Shown here piece after piece: positions 20,949 through 22,942 of a stretch of DNA of 22,942 nucleotides (within the stretch, counting starts at the first letter, position 1; every line of letters starts with the position of its first letter). The position numbers and the translations under genes were made by a program. Where the stretch lies: contig JAHLFQ010000120.1 of the NCBI GenBank assembly GCA_018883705.1, positions 1 through 22,942 on the forward strand, written 5' to 3'. This DNA is from Candidatus Cellulosilyticum pullistercoris (lineage in GTDB: Bacteria > Bacillota > Clostridia > Lachnospirales > Cellulosilyticaceae). A model generated the notes under the pieces. The model was not told the origin of the DNA and did not search any database. It was given only the letters and a program-made list of their open reading frames with translations.

Positions 20949-22304
20949 ATGATGAAAAGGGATAGTTTAAAGGGGAGCCGGAAGCATTCAAATCGACTAG
21001 CAATTCATATGACCATAGCTTTAGTACTTGCTGTGGTAGTGGGAACTCTACTTATCTTCTTTAGAGAATATTTAATAGCTCAGGGAAAAGAGCCCCTTTG
21101 GGAACAGATTAATAGATTGTTTTTTGTTGATATCAGTACAGAAGTAAATGGTATTGGAATCTTTTATATACTAGGACAATTATTTATTAACGCATTGCAA
21201 CTTATTATTATACCTATGGTATTTTCTTCTATTGCTATAGCAATGTGCCATATTAGTGATACAAAAAAATTAGGAAGACTGTCAGGAAAGACTTTATTAG
21301 GATTTTTAACAACATCTGTATTTGCGTTAGTTGCAGCGGGAACTGTTGGTTATACTGTTTATAAGTTGGGACTTTTTAATGTAGCGCTTGAAGGAAGCAC
21401 AAATGTAGAAGTGGCAACAGGACAAAATCCGTTAATGGTTATTGTAGATACTGTGCCTAATAATATTTTTAATGTTTTAACAAATAATGGGCGCGTATTA
21501 GCGGTAGTATTTTTAGCAGTAGTCACAGGACTTTGTATTAATGCAGGGGGAGAAGATATTAAGGTATTAAAAAATATTTTATTGGATGTTAATAAAATAA
21601 TTAATATCTTTTTAAACTTTGTAATTTTAAAGTTTAGTCCGATAGCCGTATTTATTTTAATTACACGTACATTTGCGGTATATGGTATTGAGCACTTAAA
21701 ACCTGCTTTAGTTTACGTTTTAACTACCTGTGGGACAGCACTGGCTTATTTAATAATTGCTTATCCGCTATATGTCTTTTTGGCAACTGGGTTAAATCCA
21801 TTTGTTTTTATGAAAAAAATTGCTAAAGTTGCTTTACTAGGTTTTTCGGCGAACTCTTCAGCAGCAGCACTTTCATTAAATGAAAGAACTACAGTTGGTG
21901 AATTAGGTGTAGATAAAGATATTGCGGCATTTATCTTACCATTAGGTATGACTGTTAATATGAATGGTACAGCTATTACACAGGTTATTGCTACGATTTT
22001 TATTGCTGCAAGTTCGGGATATAGCTTAGAACTTAAGAATATCATAGTCATTGCAGTGCTAGCACTGATTGCATCCGTAGGGACACCTGCAGCGCCAGGA
22101 GCATCTGCTATTATTTTATTTTCAGTTTTAAATTCTATGGGCTATAATAATCCAGCAACTATTATTGCTTATAGCTTAATCATTGCTATTAATAGGCCTG
22201 TTGATATGGTAACCACAAGTTTAAATGTTACAGGAGATGCAGCAACAGCAGTTGTTGTAGCTGCGTCAGAAGGAAGCTTAGATAAGGAAGTATACTACTC
22301 ATAA
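20949..22304 (+). CDS. Sodium/dicarboxylate (or amino acid) symporter, DAACS family
   Basis: This 451-residue membrane protein of the dicarboxylate/amino acid:cation symporter family has a cytosolic Lys/Arg-rich N terminus (about 20 residues) and then about eight transmembrane segments. The signature region is present: LGFSANSSAAALSLNERTTVGELG (Ser-rich hairpin 1), FILPLGMTVNMNGTAITQVIATIFIA (helix 7 with the NMNGT sodium motif) and GTPAAPGASAI (hairpin 2). These elements bind sodium and the substrate carboxylate. The usual Arg that reads an acidic side chain is not obvious in helix 8 (INRPVDMVTTSLNVTGDAATAVVVA has R then D). The substrate may be a dicarboxylate, glutamate/aspartate or a neutral amino acid. 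The ribosome binding site GGAGG is 7 bases before the ATG. It is a single-gene unit between two terminators. Confidence 0.93.
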   Translation: MMKRDSLKGSRKHSNRLAIHMTIALVLAVVVGTLLIFFREYLIAQGKEPLWEQINRLFFVDISTEVNGIGIFYILGQLFINALQLIIIPMVFSSIAIAMCHISDTKKLGRLSGKTLLGFLTTSVFALVAAGTVGYTVYKLGLFNVALEGSTNVEVATGQNPLMVIVDTVPNNIFNVLTNNGRVLAVVFLAVVTGLCINAGGEDIKVLKNILLDVNKIINIFLNFVILKFSPIAVFILITRTFAVYGIEHLKPALVYVLTTCGTALAYLIIAYPLYVFLATGLNPFVFMKKIAKVALLGFSANSSAAALSLNERTTVGELGVDKDIAAFILPLGMTVNMNGTAITQVIATIFIAASSGYSLELKNIIVIAVLALIASVGTPAAPGASAIILFSVLNSMGYNNPATIIAYSLIIAINRPVDMVTTSLNVTGDAATAVVVAASEGSLDKEVYYS

Positions 22305-22331
22305 AGCTAGAAAATAAGTTATACCGTTATT

Positions 22332-22374
22332 AAGGAGAATACCTTGTTAAAGTTAACAAGGATTCTCCTTTTTT
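22332..22374 (+). terminator. Strong terminator after the symporter gene
   Basis: An 18-bp stem (AAGGAGAAT, a bulged A, CCTTGTTAA, then their complements) has a 2-base loop in the drawn fold and a TTTTTT tail. It stands between two convergent genes and may serve both. Confidence 0.93.
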
Positions 22375-22429
22375 GGTCTCTACATTAACTAGCGTAATAG
22401 TTATTAGAATAAATCAGAGATATAGTTAC

Positions 22430-22942
22430 TTAGATTTGAGTATGGACTTTCACGTAGTCAATAAAGCTTTGAACAATAGGGGGAAGAAAACGATTTTTCA
22501 TATAAGCTAGGTAAATAATACGTGTATGGTGTGGATGGTTAAGAGGAATAACTTTAACATTAATATGATTAAGAGCTTCGGTTTTAGCAATGACAGATAC
22601 ACCAAAATTTTGCGCAACGAGTCCTAATAGGGCGGTCTCGTCTTCTCCTTCACAGATAAAATGAGGCTCCAGATTTGCTTCTTTAAAAATTTGGCGCGTA
22701 AGTTTTCCTAACCCACTTTCTTTGGCATAGCCTACGAAAGGATAGGGTTCTAATTGATTTAGGTTGATATGCTCTAAATCAGCAAGAGGATGTGATGGAG
22801 GTACGATAGCAACTAGTTCTTGTTCACAAATAGGTTCAAAGTGAATTAGAGGTTCATCTTCCACATAGGAACAGAAACCTATATCGTATTTCGAAGATTT
22901 GATACCTTCAATAATATGTGGCGTGAAGGCTTGTTTGAAGGT
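22430..22942 (-). CDS. LysR-family transcriptional regulator, C-terminal part (cut by window edge)
   Basis: This is the substrate-binding domain of a LysR-type regulator. The frame is open to the window end, so the N-terminal helix-turn-helix lies outside. About 170 residues remain (IIEGIKSSKYDIGFCSYVEDEP, then FEPICEQELVAIVPPSHPLADLEHINL and CEGEDETALLGLVAQNFGVSVIAKTEAL). A GTG inside this stretch is not the real start, because the coding pattern continues upstream of it. The gene is convergent with the symporter, so a link to its control is possible but not shown. Confidence 0.9.
   Translation of the reverse strand, partial: TFKQAFTPHIIEGIKSSKYDIGFCSYVEDEPLIHFEPICEQELVAIVPPSHPLADLEHINLNQLEPYPFVGYAKESGLGKLTRQIFKEANLEPHFICEGEDETALLGLVAQNFGVSVIAKTEALNHINVKVIPLNHPHHTRIIYLAYMKNRFLPPIVQSFIDYVKVHTQI

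Overview
The window comes from an AT-rich, low-GC Gram-positive chromosome, most likely an anaerobic Clostridia member (Lachnospirales-like). I infer this from the codon bias, the strong AGGAGG-type ribosome binding sites, the U-tailed terminators, the Firmicutes-style ethanolamine locus and the tRNA genes without encoded CCA. Genus assignment is not possible from the sequence alone.

Layout. (1) 2-1041: the 3' end of a polar amino acid ABC transporter ATPase and an L-2-amino-thiazoline-4-carboxylate hydrolase-like gene, closed by a terminator at 1095-1123. (2) 1239-14924: an almost uninterrupted 13.7 kb ethanolamine utilisation (eut) operon, all on the + strand: eutG, eutS, eutP, eutA, eutB, eutC, eutL, a BMC protein with a SAP/Rho_N-like tail (EutK-like), eutE, eutM, eutT, a PduL-type phosphotransacylase (eutD role), a eut-associated protein of unknown function, eutN, a PduT-like tandem BMC protein, eutH and eutQ. 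A terminator follows at 14970-15006. (3) 15190-15801: a tRNA-His/Gln/Ser triad present twice in tandem, with a strong terminator. (4) 15975-20801: a LacI-family repressor gene divergent from an Fe-S/FMN NADH:flavin oxidoreductase gene and a YdiN-like MFS transporter gene. (5) 20949-22942: a sodium/dicarboxylate symporter (DAACS) gene and, converging on it, the C-terminal part of a LysR-type regulator gene cut by the window edge.

How the eut genes work together. EutH imports ethanolamine. EutB/EutC (adenosylcobalamin-dependent lyase) split it into acetaldehyde and ammonia, EutA reactivates the lyase and EutT makes the cofactor. EutE converts acetaldehyde to acetyl-CoA, the PduL-type enzyme makes acetyl phosphate, and EutG can reduce acetaldehyde to ethanol to regenerate NAD+. 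EutP and EutQ may supply acetate kinase activity. Six shell proteins (EutS, EutL, EutK-like, EutM, EutN, PduT-like) would enclose this. Five proteins carry a similar amphipathic terminal helix that looks like an encapsulation signal.

Most notable points: no regulator (eutV/eutW) lies within the operon; a PduT-type shell protein sits in a eut operon and has an extra pore-region cysteine; one shell protein has a nucleic-acid-binding-like tail; one eut-associated gene has no assigned function; mutually exclusive RNA hairpins lie between eutM and eutT; and the tandem tRNA triads contain a covarying intergenic hairpin and an odd tRNA-His D-arm. I see no mobile element, CRISPR array or phage gene.
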